Origin: Thunnus maccoyii
Lineage: Eukaryota; Chordata; Actinopteri; Scombriformes; Scombridae
Length of the DNA stretch: 64,000 nt
Assembly: GCF_910596095.1 (NCBI RefSeq)
Contig: NC_056550.1
Span: 21,696,001 to 21,760,000, forward strand
Direction: 5' to 3'
Shown in pieces: positions 39,295 to 49,454 of the stretch. Positions within the stretch are counted from its first letter, which is position 1, and each line of letters begins with the position of its first letter. The position numbers and the translations under genes were made by a program. Under the pieces are notes generated by a model. That model searched no databases. It saw nothing but the letters and a program-made list of their open reading frames with translations, and was not told where the DNA came from.

Positions 39295-41305
39295 CAGGTT
39301 GCCCAGGTATGCCTGTCAGTTCATTGAGATGTGCCTGATGGTGACTGCTGATCACGGTCCTGCTGTTTCTGGTGCCCACAACACTATTGTTTGTGCCCGA
39401 GCTGGCAAAGATCTCATCTCCAGCCTCACATCTGGCCTCCTCACCATCGTAAGACACAAGAATTCATTTACTGTATTTACTGACAGTAAAAGTAAATCCC
39501 ATGAGTAAATCCCGTCTTTCTTTTTGTGATTTTTTTTTTTTTCAGGGTGACCGCTTCGGTGGTGCTCTGGATGCTGCAGCAAAGCAGTTTAGCAAGGCAT
39601 TTGACAGTGGCATGCTGCCAATGGAGTTTGTCAACAAGATGAAAAAGGATGGCAGGCTGATCATGGGTATTGGACACAGAGTCAAGTCTGTGAGTACCAC
39701 AGCTCCTTAGCATTTGTGCATCCACAGCAGAATGATTGTCAAATTAGAGTTCAGCACTACTATTAACCTCTTCCTACCAAGGAAAGCCATAATCCTCTGA
39801 ATGCCTGAGGTCTCTAGTTTGTGATTGTAAAGTTTCATGAGGCTGTGATTATTCAATCAGGTCACAATAGGTCATTTTAAACAGTGAGGTCACGTTTCAA
39901 AAAATGGTCTCATTGCAATGAAATGGCTACCATGGGGACTTACATCATCACACGTGAATACAATTGGGCTCATTGAATCCACAAGAGCCTCAGCTTTCCA
40001 GTTCATGCAATTCCAAGACTGTTTAGGGACCCCAGTATGCAGAAATATTCACGTACACCATTTTTAGAATAGGGGAAAATAACACTTTTATACTGCATTC
40101 AAAAAATACTGCATGATTTTTGCTCAAACCTGCATGGGATTAGCATAAAGTGGGCATGTCTGTAAAGGGGAGACTCGTGGGTACCCATAGAACCCATTTT
40201 CATTCAGATATCTTGAAGTGAGAGGTCAGGGACACCTTCTTAAAAATGGCCTTGCCAGTTTTTCCCTCACCAAAATTTAACCTAACTTTGGAGTGTTTTT
40301 TAGCCCCCTTCCTGACAAGCTAGCATGACATGGTTGGGACCAATGGATTCCTTAAGTCGCATAGTTTTATATGATATAAGTAAGTAGCTTTAAAATTGAG
40401 GCCCTACTGCCTCTGAAAGACAGTAATGTCACCCACAGATGCTGGGAAAAACACAGGGAACAGCACTGTACTACACTGCAAATATTGGGACCATTAAAGT
40501 CATGTAAAAGACTAGTACTGGAAAAAGAAATAAAATTGACACCTAAACAAAAACAAACTGTTATTTCTTGAGAAAATGTATTAGAGGAGGAAGATTTTGA
40601 ATAAAAAGGAATTTTCTTTATCACCTCAGATTAACAATCCCGACATGAGAGTCCAGATCTTGAAGGACTTTGTGAAGCAGCACTTCCCCTCCACCCAGCT
40701 GCTGGACTACGCTCTAGATGTAGAGAAGATCACCACCTCCAAAGTAAGACTTATTACTTCATATTCTCTTTCGCAGCCTTTACTAAATAGTTGACACACT
40801 CCGTTTTTAAATTCCACAATCCTTTTTTTTCCCCCTCTCTGTGTTGGTTTTGTCGTATTAGAAACCCAACTTGATCCTGAACGTGGACGGCTTCATCGGT
40901 GTGGCCTTTGTGGACCTGCTCAGAACTTGTGGTGGATTTACACGGTAAGCCGATAAACACTTCACAATGTCTTTTTCTACAGTTTACACCTCGTTTCTCT
41001 TATTGTCAATTCATGAATTCTTCTCTATCATTGCTCACCGCAGGGATGAAGCTGATGAGTTTGTGGAAATCGGAGCTCTGAACGGCATCTTCGTCTTGGG
41101 ACGCAGCATGGGATTCATCGGTGAGTCGTATCTGCTGTGATACAGTATGCAAGATAGCAAAGACATCTACCTTGCACGCCAATCAATCCTTCCATTTTCT
41201 ATCTCCTCAGGACACTACCTAGACCAGAAGAGGCTGAAGCAGGGTCTGTATCGCCACCCCTGGGATGACATCTCCTATGTGCTCCCAGAACACATGTCCA
41301 TGTAA
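26949..41305 (+). CDS. acly: ATP-citrate synthase (ATP-citrate lyase)
   Basis: Twenty-seven coding exons join in frame to 1092 residues; the shorter human isoform has 1091. Exons: 26949-27107, 28407-28529, 29994-30056, 30164-30354, 31720-31799, 32402-32532, 33448-33566, 34152-34288, 34381-34442, 34533-34650, 34762-34916, 35660-35753, 36265-36406, 36542-36710, 36795-36899, 36997-37193, 37269-37350, 37454-37564, 37659-37786, 37936-38029, 39025-39179, 39298-39448, 39546-39689, 40630-40743, 40862-40944, 41044-41120, 41211-41305. It cleaves citrate with CoA and ATP to acetyl-CoA and oxaloacetate in the cytosol. The N-terminal ATP-grasp and CoA-binding regions are followed by a linker with SRTASFSE, whose Ser455 matches the known AKT/PKA site. 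The phosphohistidine is in [12 protein letters not shown] (His751). The citrate-synthase-like domain ends YVLPEHMSM. No break is seen. Confidence 0.98.
27831..27858. repeat. (GGC)n followed by a G run, acly intron
   Basis: Five to six GGC units run into an unbroken G tract ending at 27858. This G-rich strand could form a G-quadruplex. It is intronic, about 730 bp after the first coding exon. Confidence 0.9.
29515..29548. repeat. (CT)n microsatellite, acly intron
   Basis: An uninterrupted CT run of about 16-17 units, with a second shorter CT run near 29661-29683. The intron 28530-29993 otherwise shows no recognisable feature. Confidence 0.93.
30355..31719 (+). other. acly intron without recognisable genes
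   Basis: An open frame of 211 residues begins at 30355, overlapping the splice donor, but it is low-complexity and resembles no family I know. From about 31410 to 31670 the AT-rich text may be part of a dispersed repeat. Nothing else is supported. Confidence 0.6.
32533..33447 (+). other. acly intron, nothing identified
   Basis: A 0.9-kb AT-rich intron between the exons encoding GREAYPE and [13 protein letters not shown] see no repeat, RNA gene or regulatory motif I can support. Confidence 0.6.
38200..38400 (+). repeat. MITE-like repeat fragment, copy D, in acly intron
   Basis: GTGAAAAATAAGG, then AAAGATATTCAATTTACTAT, GTAAGACAAGGAAAA and AACCTGAAACCAGAG follow the order seen in copy B. It is diverged and lacks clear ends. 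Confidence 0.65.
38605..38618 (-). promoter_or_regulatory. Imperfect CTCF-like motif in acly intron
   Basis: GCTCCCCCTGCTGG on the plus strand matches the reverse-complemented CTCF core at 13 of 14 positions. It is weaker than the sites at 22449 and 50816 and may be chance. Confidence 0.3.
39259..39296. repeat. (TG)n running into a splice acceptor
   Basis: A TG array with one TTTG interruption runs into the GTGCAG acceptor of the acly exon at 39298. It replaces the usual polypyrimidine tract. Confidence 0.9.
39835..40360 (+). repeat. Dispersed teleost repeat in acly intron
   Basis: Text such as GGGTACCCATAGAACCCATT, TCATTCAGATATCTTGAAG, GACAAGCTAGCATGACATGG and TTGGGACCAATGGATTCCTT is what I recall from a very abundant teleost repeat. 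There is no second copy here, so the call rests on memory. The class is unassigned. Confidence 0.5.
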
Positions 41306-42905
41306 TCGGATGGACTAAACCACACAGTGCCAACCCTTCTGTCCCCAGTGTCTCATCACCCTCACCCGTCAATCCCCACAAAGCCACAAAGCAGTGGCAT
41401 AATATAGGGAAGATGTTACTATTAATATAGCTGTAAATGGCAAATATAGAAAGGGAGAATTTCAACCTGTTAGTGCTGCAGTTCTGTGAATAGAGTAAGA
41501 AAACCTGCAAAACTGTGAAGCTCCATCAGTTGATCAGCAGTCGATAATAAATCCGATATACAGGTGAGAGAGTTAAAGCGGATTATTCAAGCATTCATCA
41601 CCACCACCGCCACTACTACTCTCATGGCTTCAGCGGTAAAGTTACTGTGACTTACTCCGAAATATTACATCATTGTATCATCCAGGCATGTGTGTGTCTG
41701 TATCACATACTGTCGTGTCTCTGTGCAGCTCTCTCCATCGTGCCACTTGAGAATCATGAGGCTTGCTACACAGGATGAACATGTAGTGCAATAATGCCTA
41801 TAATATTGAGAACATACTGTAGATCAGAGCTTTATTTATGTATAGGTGTATTAATTGTGAAAACGAAAGGGTATGAGAACATTATAGTTTTTGATTTTTC
41901 TGTAATGTTTTGACATGGTAGCGAAAAAAGGAAACAGCAGTCGGCTTAATGTTGCAAATGGGACCATTTCATGAGTCATTCCTGGCAGTCGCTGCCATTT
42001 GCTGTTCCCAGGAAATATTCTCTCTCATCTGGTGGAAAATATGGGGTATTTTCGCAAAAGGTTTTAAATATAAGCCACAATAAATATTGAATGTAATTTT
42101 AAAATTACAAAATGTTTTTTTTTTCTTTCCCTAATTAGTTCTGCAGATTAGAGCATTTTTTTGCCAAAAGCCCCAGGAAACATTAACCATAGTGCATTCC
42201 TGGCTACAAAAAGATGAAATATTCACTGTTTTTTTTAAGGTCTTTTGTCTTGACATTGTTAACATAAATGCACTAATCCCAGTATCAGCAATACATGACA
42301 GGAATTAGTTTTAATAACTGAAAGCTTTCATATTGTTTTTTTCACATGTTTTTTCACAATTAAGATATTAGGTCCTGTTATTTAAGATTGTTTCATTTCT
42401 CTGTTTAGAATAGCTTTTTAAAGATCATTACATGCCTAATGTTCAACATGTTGTGCCATCTATTACTCACTGACTTTCTTTGTATTTCAACAAAACCATT
42501 TCATATAATGGAAACTGCAAATAATTCTCACCTTAAAAAAAAAGAGAAAAAGAAAATTGACCTTCCAGATTGTCGTGTTTGTATCCAACAGAGTAACTTT
42601 TTAGACAATCTGGATTTTGGATTTAGATTTTTTCTGCTATTCTTGTTGAAAGATACTTTTAACTGAAAATGATCAATTTTCCCACAATTTATGTGGCCAC
42701 AAAGAAAGCTGTGTGCCAGGCTTCACCAGTCTCATGATTTATGTGAATGTTACAAAACTGTAGAAGAATTCTTGTGGACAACCAGAGACCTCACCAGTGT
42801 TGTTGCAATGTTTTTGTTTGTTTCAATGTGAATTGAACGTGCCTCTGTACTGATTTGTTGTGTGTTGATAACTGTGTAATTGAGTAAAATAAAATGTAAT
42901 TAATG
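41306..42905 (+). other. acly: acly 3' UTR with poly(A) signal
   Basis: About 1.6 kb of noncoding sequence follows the TAA and reaches AATAAA at 42888-42893. Another possible signal, CAATAAATATT, occurs near 42078. Confidence 0.75.
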
Positions 42906-42964
42906 TAAGAATGCAGCGTCATCTCCTTGTGGTCATACCGATGTGTGTTTGTGCACCATTGTCT

Positions 42965-43325
42965 TTGAACTAGGCCTTACAATTGTTTTCAATGTTAATC
43001 GTTTTGTCTACAAAAAGTTGTGAAAAATGCCACTAACGATTTCCCTGAGCCAAATGTGAGTCAGTCAAATTGCGCGTTTTATGCAACCAACATTCCTAAA
43101 CCCATTTAATACCCCAAGACATGCAGTTTACACGGATATAAAACCAAGAGAAGCATGACATAGCCACATTTAAGAAGCTAAAAATCAACACTTGGAACAT
43201 CAGCAAATATTTAGCTTTTTTTCTTGAAAAGGGACTTAAAAGATTAACTAAATAGTTTTCAATTTATTTATATATTTATTTTTTTGGTCAACAAATCAGC
43301 TAATAATTTCAGCTCTGCTTTGAAA
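42965..43325 (+). repeat. MITE-like repeat fragment, copy E, between acly and klhl11
   Basis: It contains CAATGTTAATCGTTTTGTC, GTTGTGAAAAATGCCACTAA, CCCCAAGACATGCAGTTTAC, CACATTTAAGAAGCTAAAAA and GGTCAACAAATCAGCTAATA, in the same order as copy B but strongly diverged. The rest of the interval to klhl11 (43326-44070) is noncoding. Confidence 0.65.
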
Positions 43326-44235
43326 TATTTATAGGCAACCTCTGTCCAGATGTTGAAGGGTTAATTTGGTAAATAAATGAATGTTCAGCATCAGGTTACT
43401 CCTACATTTAAGGATTCTGAAATATTTTTATATCCCTTTTCATATCTGGCACACCTAAATGAAATAGATTTTCCTGTCATTACAAGTCAAACCGCCATGA
43501 CTTGTTTGATATCCACTATAAATATAAATAAGCTATATATGCAGAAGAGTATGATGCTGTTGATTTATTGCAGACTTTGTTGCAGAGCATGCACAACAAA
43601 CTACATGTCAGCATAAGTTTTTTTCCATGTGCAGCTCATAGATGCAGACGATCAATGATCCAGACAGAGCTCAGAGCTCAGCAGAGGGGACGGCTGCCGA
43701 CGTCAGACGCGGTTACGCCTTTCATCCACTGCGCATGTCCGTGATTCTGTCTGTGTTTACCAAGATGAAGTTGGTTTCATATTGATCGTGTCCCCCTAAA
43801 GGCTTCATTTTGTCACCAGAAACGTTGCCAGAGGTTTGTTTTTGGTCCTTTTGTGAATTTTGTTCTCAGTAAAAATAATAGCTTGAAATTGTGCACGTCA
43901 TCAAATTGTTATTATTTTCCTGTAGCTGTTTTTTCTTTAAGGTAATGTTACTATGTGTTATATTAGACATAGTCTATAACACTAGTTTGACATGAAAATC
44001 AACCTTTAATTTTAGTTTTAGACTAAACTAGAGACACTAGCATGCCTGTGTTGCACTTAAAACAGATGAGATGAGTTTTAAAGGTAAATGCGTGCCCAAC
44101 CAATACGAAACGTGCTTTACTGCCGTTCTCTGTTTTGACTCCATATCATGTATGTGTGGCTGCGTATGTCGCCTCCTTTCCTTCACTAGTTTGCTTCATT
44201 TTCCACCACTGCTCACCCCCAGCGCTGGCAGCAGA

Positions 44236-46584
44236 ATGGCAGCGGCGGCCCCCAACCCGGAGGACTCCTCCAGGAGCAGCGGCAGCGGCGGCACCGGCAC
44301 ACCCAGCGCCCTTGCCGGAGACGGGGACGCGGAAGAGGCCGAGGACTTCACCTCCTCCTCCCACTGCTCGGAGCTGTCTCGGCGGCAGAACGAGCAGAGG
44401 AAGCAGGGCTTGTTCTGCGACGTGACGCTGGCCTTCAGCAGCGGGGCGGCTGCCGGGAGCGTCCAGACCTGTGAGTTTTCAGCCCACAGGTCCGTCCTGG
44501 CTGCGGCCACCGACTATTTCACCCCACTGCTGGGTGGACAGTTCTCCGAGTCCTTGTCCGGACGGGTAGAGATGAAGGAATGGAGCTCAGAGATGGGGCC
44601 GGATCCGGAGACGGTGGAGAGTGTCATACAGTATATGTACACTGGAGAAATACGCGTTAGCACCTGCAATGTGCATGAGGTTCTGGAGCTAGCTGATAGG
44701 TATGGTTTCACAATTACATTTCTGTGTTTGTGTCTGTGTGTGTGTGTGTGTGTGTGTATGGGGGAATGGGAGGGGGGGGGGGGGGGGGGGGGGGGGGGCA
44801 TGACAGTGACTTTGACAGTCAAAGCATGAGGCCTTCTGTGCATGCTCTGTTGCTGAAAAGATTTGTTTTTGTGCTCTGCTTGCAGAAAACAAGGCTGTCC
44901 TGGCCTAACCAGTCGAAACCGAATAGTATTACCAATTTAACAGAAACTGCTCATTATATCTGACATCCTATACTTTTTTTTCTGTTGCGTCTATTTCAGG
45001 TTCCTCCTCCTGCAACTGAAGGATTTCTGTGGTGAGTTCCTTAAGAAGAAGCTGAGCTTGACCAACTGTGTGGCGGTGCACAGTTTGGCCCATATGTACA
45101 CCCTGGACCAGCTGGCACTACGGGCAGCAGACATGATCCGCCGCAACTTCCATAAGGTCATCCAGGACGAGGAGTTCTACACACTGCCCTTTCACCTGGT
45201 CCGTGACTGGCTGTCGGATGCGGAGATCACAGTGGATTCTGAGGAGGTGTTATTCGAAGCTGTGGTCAAGTGGGTGCAGAAGAACCCAGACGAGCGAAGC
45301 CGCTACTTCGAGGAGCTTTTCCGTCTCCTAAGGCTGCCCCAAATCAAGCCCACCTACCTGACCAGGGTGGTGAAAAATGAGACCTTAGTGGCCGCCAACG
45401 AGGCCTGTCTCCGGCTGGTGTCGGAGGCAGTAGAGGGCCACGCTATTCGCTTTGAGAACCTTAAGTCAGCTGATATGGAGTTCTGGTCTTCCCACATGGC
45501 CTCCTTTCAGCCTCGCTTCGGCCAGAACATGGACGTTATAATGGTAGTGGGAGGAGTGTCGGAGGGAGGGGACTACCTGAGCGAGTGTGTGGGCTACTTC
45601 ATTTACGAGGACCGTTGGGTCAACCTGCCGCACATCCACAACCACCTGGACGGTCACGCCATCGCTGCCACAGAGTCCCACGTGTACGTAGCCGGTTCTA
45701 TGGAACCGGGCTTTGCGAAGACGGTGGAACGTTACAACCCGAATCGCAACACCTGGGAGCAAGTGAGCAACCTGACCACACGCAAGCACTCCTTTGGCCT
45801 CACCTGCATCAAGGATATCTTATACAGCATTGGTGGCCATGGAAACTTCAGTCCAGGTTTCAAAGATGTCAGTGTGTACGAGCCTGAGCAGGACAAGTGG
45901 CACAATCTGGAATCTGCCCCCAAAATCCTGCGGGATGTGAAGGCAGTGAGTGTGGAGGATCGCTATGTGTACGTCACGGCACGTACACCTGTGGACACAG
46001 ATAACGAGGACGGACTGAAGACAGTGACCACTCGCTATGACACAGAGAGCCGCCAGTGGCAGGATGTTGACTCCCTGCCCCTTATTGACAACTATTGCAT
46101 CTTCCAGATGGCTGTGGCCTCCACTAACTTCTACCACACGGCGTCCTGCTGCCCTAAGAGCTACACAGTGCGGGACGAGGTTGCCAGACAGAAGATCAGC
46201 GTACGCATCTCCGATGAGATCCTGGAGAGCCTTCCACCAGAAGTTACCAGCATTGAGGGTGCCGCTATCTGCCACTTTGATGAGGATGTCTTCATCATCG
46301 GAGGCTGGAAGAACAGTGACGACGTAGACAAGCAGTACCGCAAAGAGGCGTACCGCTACTGTGCCGAGAGGAAGCGCTGGATGCTGCTGCCTCCCATGCC
46401 TCAGCCTCGCTGCCGAGCCACCGCCTGCCATGTCCGCATCCCCTACCGTTTCCTCTACGGCTGCCAGCGCTACCCCATGCCCCAGAACCTGGCCCGCCAG
46501 CGAGATCGCATGCAGCAAATGCAGCAGCTTCACCGGCGCACACTCACCCTGCGCCGGCAGCTCCAGTCACAGATAGAGTGCTGA
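44236..46584 (+). CDS. klhl11: Kelch-like protein 11
   Basis: Two coding exons, 44236-44699 and 45000-46584, give 682 residues. After a Ser/Ala/Gly-rich N terminus ([18 protein letters not shown]) there is a BTB domain ([40 protein letters not shown]). A BACK domain ([27 protein letters not shown]) and kelch repeats from about residue 300 ([37 protein letters not shown]) follow. The tail [20 protein letters not shown] is diagnostic of KLHL11. KLHL proteins are substrate adaptors for Cullin-3 ubiquitin ligases, the BTB binding CUL3 and the kelch propeller the substrate. An in-frame ATG at 44071 would add 55 residues with no family resemblance, so 44236 is preferred. The single intron holds a GT and G tract. 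Confidence 0.97.
44733..44798 (+). repeat. (GT)n and 27-base G run in klhl11 intron
   Basis: A GT array at about 44733-44758 is followed by GGGGAATGGGAG and an unbroken run of 27 G at 44772-44798, on the sense strand of the only klhl11 intron. The exact length may be unreliable because long homopolymers are prone to assembly error. Confidence 0.93.
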
Positions 46585-48300
46585 GCAAGAGCATGTCTGC
46601 TCCCCTCTGAGAACTTCACGGCTCTGTCCGAAGATATACTGCGAGCCACCATTCCACCGCAGCCATCATCATCAATCCCCCCCACGCCCCCCCACTCATA
46701 CATAACATGCTACAGCGAGTCATGCGTCGCTCTCATACTAGATTTCGTTAAAAAGAAATCTGTGCCGTCGGCTCTCATGCTGTGTTGTGTTAATGGCTGA
46801 TTTGTCGAAAGCCATGAAACGTGTGGGCTGGTGTGCACTGACCAGCTGATGGTCTGTGTGAAGGGATACGGCGAATGTAAACATGTGAATAAGAGTGTTA
46901 TATAGCGGCCAACAACTGAATTTCCTTTAGTCAAGTATGTTGGTATAGATGCTGTTTATCTGTTTGTACATGAAGAGTAAAAAGCTGTATATGTATACAT
47001 TGATATGGATATTTTACATTCCTTTATTGTATCCCTGTACTGGGCAGTCTATGTGACATTAGTAATAACTGCATTCCTATTTCCAATCCAACTCGCTAAA
47101 TGAAGATTCATTCCATTTGTAACACTGTGACAATCTCTTCATGCAAGGATAACATCGGTCCAAAAGTTTCTCTTTATATTATAGTTGCTGTACTAGAATG
47201 GCTCTGCTTGTTACTCTGTAGCCTCTACAACAAAATATGAATGGATTCTGAAAGGCTGTTAATCTTAAAATCCTGTAGACTAGTTTGCTTTTAGATTGCA
47301 GTTCCCCCACCCCTCCTCCCCAACAGTTGTACAGAGTACATCAGTCTTTTGTGCTGCTTATATAACACATCTCCAACTTTCTGAAGAAGTGAAATAATGA
47401 AGGAACTGTAATGTCTAAACGATTCATAAAAGATGTGATGAAATCATTCCTTTTGAGTTATCTTAACGTTCAAGCATTCTGTTCGGCCACTGCATTAAGT
47501 ACCAATCATTGGCAATGGCTCGTTCATTCCTTTCTTTTGCACTTTGGCAGTCGATTGCTCGGTGTATTCCCATTCATTCAAGAACGATACATAGAAAATG
47601 TGTACATGTGTGCGTGCAGGAGTGTGTATGATTTGTGTTTGCGGAAGGTACAGTTGTCTATCTGCAAAGAATGGTAAAAAAAAAAAAGCTTCTCTAGAGC
47701 TGCACTTTTTGACATCTAACTGTAAAGTCTTACAGAAGCATAAGGATTTAAGTTGCCACTGCACTTTGACGTTGCTTATGTCATTAATTTCATATCAGAC
47801 AAGGTGATTGTATTTTGGAAAAGAATTGTTTTATCCAGCTTACATCCAGTAGGGTTTGATCTTTGATAAAAAAAAAGGAAAAACATGTTATTATTTGCAG
47901 TTTTGTTTCCCATATTAAATGTCTTGTAACAGCTTGTGTTATTGTACTTCACTTCCAGCTGGGTGTATATTAGAGATCTGCTATGTTGTCCTGTGGTCTC
48001 CTTTCGCCCTCCAAAAATACTTAAATATAAAATGAAAAGAAATCAGACCTATAGGCAAAAAATGTTATATGAATGTGTTGTGACTGACATTCAAAAAATT
48101 CCCAATGTCAATGCAGTGCCTGTTACAGAGTGCAGAAATTATAACCATTTTCACTTTATGACCAACCTAAATAGCACTGCAAGTGGAATAAGCTATGTAA
48201 TTTGCTTTGCATGTGATAGTCTGACATTGTGCTCTTATATTGGATGTAAGAAATGCTAATGTCATCACTTGCAATTAAAGTTGTTTTGTAAGACTGACGG
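46585..48300 (+). other. klhl11: klhl11 3' UTR
   Basis: No gene is visible for about 1.7 kb after the klhl11 stop. Variant signals ATTAAA occur at 47914-47919 and 48274-48279; the second is followed by a GT-rich stretch suited to cleavage. No klhl10-like sequence is present here or in the next kilobase. Confidence 0.6.
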
Positions 48301-49454
48301 TGGAACGTAAAGTGTTTTATTATTATTATCATGCTTTGTTGGATTTTGCAGGTTGAAGGAGCTGTTTCATATAACGTACATATACAAAAGTACAGATAAC
48401 AGTTTACAGTTGTAGCTGTATGTGTGAAACATGATCCTATGCTGTCATACTTCTAACAATAGTGTCCGTGACCACACTCTAAATGTCATTTTCAGGTTTA
48501 AAGGATTTTTCCAGTTTAATTCTAATGTAAACATGGTCTTGAGCACTGTCTCCCTTTTGTATTTGCAATATGGCATGGTTTGTTCCCCCCAGTATTATTT
48601 AATGGACCGGGGTCCCGCAGAGAAACCCTGGGTCAGAGACGGAGTGGGAACCTTGAATCGGTGCCTTTGCTTTGAAAGGGAAGAGTACACACCGTCCCAT
48701 CTCAAGTTATGCAAGTAGTGATGCTGCCTTCACGTGTTTACTGCGGGCTCGTAATTGTAAAAACATCAGACAAAGACATGTATCGTGCGCTTTATACCAG
48801 AGAATACATGACTGACAGCTACGTATTTTCACATTTCTCATACATTTTTGAGGCGGCTTTCACCAATTATGTAGGGTAAACTTCAAATCCCGGTCACTGG
48901 GATTTCACTAACAAGTGTTTCCCTCACTGTTTTGTTGTTCAACCGCTGGTTCTTGAAATCCCCACAGTTGCGAAAACGGGAAGGGAGCAGCAGAACCGTT
49001 CAATGATTCTGTCGTCCTCATAGCAACAAACCAACGGAGACTGACCACCGATGACACACATTTTGTCAAGATAACCTTTACGGATCGTCAGCATATTTCA
49101 AGAAAATGGTAACCGTATTCAGCAAGTTTTTTGGGGGGAAGCCACACAGCTACATGGATGCAACCTACACTAATGAACTTGCCTACTAGCTTAGCCAAGC
49201 GCAGCTAGCTAACCAATGCTGACTAGTGTAGTGTGGCTAACGTTAGCTGACGTTACACAGATTCCTCTTTGTTTGTTATAACGCTACCGTCTTAGTAAAT
49301 TACAGTATGTTACAGGAAAGTGCGTGTTATTGTGTCAGCGTCTTTGCATTGGCTAATATTGTGAAGGCATGTGCAGCTAAACGGTGTGTTAATTAGCACC
49401 TGACCGGTTAGCTAACTAAGTTATCTTTCCATTCAGCTGCTGGACTCGTGTTTG
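48301..49454. other. klhl11-nt5c3b intergenic region and nt5c3b promoter
   Basis: I see no gene. From about 48960 the sequence becomes less AT-rich, and the nt5c3b promoter and 5' UTR should lie between there and 49454. An upstream noncoding exon could end at the donor-like ATG|GTAACC at 49109, which I cannot confirm. Confidence 0.5.

Noticed and set aside
44071-44235. In-frame upstream start for klhl11
   Set aside because: The extra 55 residues (Cys-rich, then [12 protein letters not shown]) lack family similarity and sit in AT-rich upstream DNA; the [10 protein letters not shown] start fits better.
45820-46533. A 237-codon minus-strand open frame under klhl11
   Set aside because: It is a shadow of the conserved plus-strand kelch exon and resembles no family.
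49014-49027. X-box-like GTCCTCATAGCAAC upstream of nt5c3b
   Set aside because: Only the right half is good, and nt5c3b has no known ciliary role; probably chance.
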